A stretch of DNA of 64,000 nt. It comes from Azadirachta indica. Lineage: Eukaryota > Streptophyta > Magnoliopsida > Sapindales > Meliaceae. The notes under the pieces are model-generated. The model did not search any database. It was given only the letters and a program-made list of their open reading frames with translations, and was not told the origin of the DNA. The stretch lies in NCBI GenBank assembly GCA_022749755.1, contig CM040443.1, forward strand, positions 12,063,744-12,127,743. Direction: 5' to 3'. The position numbers and the translations under genes were made by a program. Below, one piece after another: positions 61,531 through 64,000 of this stretch (positions are counted from its first letter, which is position 1; each line of letters begins with the position of its first letter).

Positions 61531-61727
61531 ATAGTGTGTTTAGTAGCAAATTTTAAAAAAATAAATTATATTTTAAAAATAGTATTTTTTTAAGAGTAGA
61601 CACTTAATTTTATTTGTTAAAAAGATTTTTTAAAAAATAAAAAATAGATGAAGAGGTTTGGTTTTCATTTTGAAAATGAGTAACATTGAAAAGGCCATTT
61701 TATCTATTTTTCTATCCAAACATATAG
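61531..61727. mobile_element. MITE-like element
   Basis: The left end ATAGTGTGTTTAGTAGCAAA and the reverse of the right end, ACTATATGTTTGGATAGAAA, are imperfect inverted repeats. Confidence 0.35.
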
Positions 61728-62009
61728 TACAAACTAATAAGCTCAGACTTTTTTAAGTATTTTTATAATAAGTAAAACTTATCATACTATTAAGTCCAAT
61801 TTTAAGAACTAAAATGTTCTTTACTTTTTTATTTAAATGATAAAAAATAATAAAAACTTATTTTTCATAATTTAGTTAAAATTTAAATAGTAACAGTTTT
61901 TAACTAGCTTTTAAAACAAATTTTATAAAATATAAAATATTTTACTATTTTTTACTTTTAAAAATAGAAAATAATTTTTGAGAAATCACACAATTTGTTA
62001 AAGATTAAG

Positions 62010-62430
62010 TGTTCGTTTGATTTGACTTTTCATTGATCAAAAAGACCTTTTTAACGATAAAAATCTTTTTCAAATTTTTTAATGTTGTTTGGTTGATAAT
62101 AAAAAAAAGTTTTTGCGAATTAAAAAAGCTGTTTTCCTTCTATTAGAAGGAACCAAAAATTTGGACTTTTGGAGGTAAAGCTTCTCCAACTTTTTTAAAA
62201 AGTAAAATTATTTAAAATATCATTACTTTATTTTAAAAATTATACGTTATTTCTTTAAATAAAATATTAAAAATTTGTCTATTAAAGTAATTATTCAAAT
62301 TTTTCTCAAAAATTATTTATGATAATTAAACGATTAATAAACTTTTATTAAAAACTCTACTCATAAAAATTTTACGAGTAAAAACGCTATTTTAAAATAT
62401 TCTATTTCAAAAATTATATCAAACGAATCT
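62010..62430. mobile_element. MITE-like element with inverted ends
   Basis: The left end TGTTCGTTTGATTTGACTTT pairs with the reverse of the right end, AGATTCGTTTGATATAATTT. TTAAG-like strips flank both sides (ATTAAG before, TTAAG after) and could be the target duplication. Confidence 0.5.
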
Positions 62431-63477
62431 TAAGTAACCTACCTTTACCTTTTATTATTACTCGAATTTACTAAAGATGCTGGCACACAATATATCACAA
62501 ACCTTGGGGTTATACCAACAAGGCTAGTCTCCAAAAAAAACTTCTTAATAACTCAGATAGTATTCTTCACCGTACTAATAACTTTCTTTCTCTTAATTTA
62601 TCCATAATTATTCTTTTTTAAAAATTTTCTACTAGATTTAAGTTTACTGTTTTACAAAAAAAAATTTCTCGGGAAATCCAACCCGAATTTTTATCTTCAA
62701 ATTTATAAGTCTCCAAGTAACTTCAACCAATTTCATGATCAAATATATACTCGTTGAAAGGAATCAATTAGTTCAGCGACCTTCCGTAAAACTTCTTAAT
62801 TTCATGCACATAATAACTCTCTGACGCTGCTAACAATGTAGAAATCTTTACATGAATTTTAAAGTATGCTTTTATTAAGCATTCCGTGCTTTCACACGAA
62901 CCACAACATTTACAAATTATTGTAAAGAAAATTATAGGTATATATATAGGGGCATTTTTGCTAACCCATCTTTTTTATAATTTTACACAACATTCATTTG
63001 ACACAAAATTCTGATCATTATAACAACTAATTTCATGATAAAAATTAGAGCTAATATAAAAATTTTGAAATTGTTGTAAGAGACAAACCTTCCCTTAATC
63101 TCTTACTTTAACAACAAGAGCTCAGACTAAAATTAAACTACCTCACAGAAACAAGGATGATAATTTGTCACAAATGATGCTAGTCTTAGACATTAAACCA
63201 GAATTTTTTGCCACTACTAACCATTAATTTATGACATCAATGAAGCAACCTTCTGAATAGTTTTTGAACTCTCAATAGACTTATGATGCACATAGCATTT
63301 AAACCCTTAATAGGCAAGATGACATTTGTACCGTTAAAAAATGTTACACCTGGCTGCCCAATTTTTTTGTTTTTTCCTTTCGCAATTCCACTAATAAAAG
63401 ATGAGAAGTACTCTTATGCCAAAAGAGAGTCAATTTTTATTGTGAAAATCATTTTTTAAGGTCATCATTCTCTGAAT

Positions 63478-63901
63478 ATGGATAACTCTTCTTCTAAAAC
63501 AATGTTATTTATCATTCTAATCTTGTTCACCGAATCCTGTTAGTCTCTGATCTTCCCTTCTCATAAAATACCTGTACTCAATCATATATTTCATTATTTG
63601 ATATGTTAGATGATGAAATTAATTAAGTATATGTATGTATGTATATAAGATCATTCTTGGGATTATTTTGACAGATCTTCTGCTTTCAAGTGTACCAGGA
63701 GTAGAAGCAGAAATTTATATGCTGTGTATTAGTGACCAAAACTGCAAACGTATTAGGTGCAGGGATGGGAATCCTCGTTATTTTGCACAGTGTAGATGCG
63801 TTATGCTTACCAAAAGCGATAGTGTTTGCATCCAAAAGTGTCCTTGTAGGTGCATTTATAAGAACTGTATTTTTGGCGAGTGTCAATGGCTTTGTAACTG
63901 A
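63478..63901 (+). CDS. secreted twelve-cysteine peptide, divergent array member
   Basis: Exon 1 is 63478-63538 (MDNSSSKTMLFIILILFTES, donor GTTAGTC). Exon 2 is 63675-63901 after TTTGACAG. The phase-1 joint gives 95 residues. The leader ends LLSSVPGVEAE, close to family II (SSLPKAEAQ). The mature part has twelve cysteines. Module 1 begins C-x5-C-x4-C (CISDQNC, RC) and ends CRC, but the fourth cysteine appears to be Tyr (NPRYF). Module 2 is denser: VCIQKCPCRC, KNC, GEC, LCN. It is basic rather than acidic. No lesion is visible. It is related to the other array members by gene layout and leader, but its cysteine pattern differs and I know no named family for it. Confidence 0.78.
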
Positions 63902-64000
63902 AAATTTCTAATGTATCATCTATATAGCAATAAAATTCTGGAAAAATCTTGCGCAATTCATATTTGAGAAAATGATAGAATTTTAATAACAACAAAGAAA

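Larger units (their letters stand above)
60538..63477. other. gene-free AT-rich stretch with MITE-like elements
   Basis: Besides the elements at 61531-61727 and 62010-62430, I see no gene or RNA. The last 100 bases (CTAATAAAAGATGAG near 63391) may be the promoter of the 63478 gene. Confidence 0.45.

Overview
This window is nuclear DNA of a flowering plant, most likely a eudicot. It is very AT-rich and has plant-type introns with GT..AG borders. It carries Ty1-copia and Gypsy-type LTR remains and MITE-like elements. Its gene families are plant ones: non-specific lipid-transfer protein, En/Spm-associated Transposase_24 protein, MAPKKK-like kinase relics, and two-exon secreted cysteine-rich peptides. 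I cannot name the species.

Left part (1-21 kb). A lipid-transfer-protein gene at 1.4-1.9 kb has lost its start codon and has a frameshift. A decayed Transposase_24-type gene lies at 5.8-7.9 kb. Two directly repeated blocks follow (about 8.7-13.0 and 18.0-20.9 kb). Each holds a promoter-like segment and a minus-strand exon for a four-pass membrane protein. The first copy is open; the second has one frameshift. Between them lie MITE-like elements and a GC-richer minisatellite at 17.2-17.6 kb.

Right part (22-64 kb). This is a birth-and-death array of small secreted cysteine-rich peptide genes, all on the plus strand. They share one design: a first exon of 55-64 nt (58 nt in most) encoding the signal peptide, a phase-1 intron, and a second exon with one or two six-cysteine modules of spacing C-x5-C-x3/4-C-x5/6-C-x4-C-x-C. 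They resemble defensin-like and nodule-NCR-like plant peptides in layout. Five spliced genes look intact (starts 22701, 33751, 38576, 42931 and 54944), 47516 is probably usable, and 63478 is an outlying intact member. An open two-module reading frame at 57184 has no visible signal-peptide exon. Broken members are at 23807, 26008, 36152, 38078, 58644 and 60211. The breaks are a lost splice acceptor, frameshifts, a copia insertion, a fold-back element and a lost start.

The array grew by tandem duplication. One unit of about 2.4 kb (24.2-31.6 kb, copia removed) is repeated at 31.6-34.5 kb. A second spacer series (36-56 kb) repeats the promoter, gene and downstream sequence four times, twice with a kinase relic. 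Transposons then split the units: a minus-strand copia at 26.2-31.2 kb, two oppositely oriented solo LTRs at 39.6-41.3 and 44.6-46.3 kb, and a plus-strand copia at 49.4-54.6 kb with TATAA target duplications. The paralogous units supply empty sites that order several of these events.
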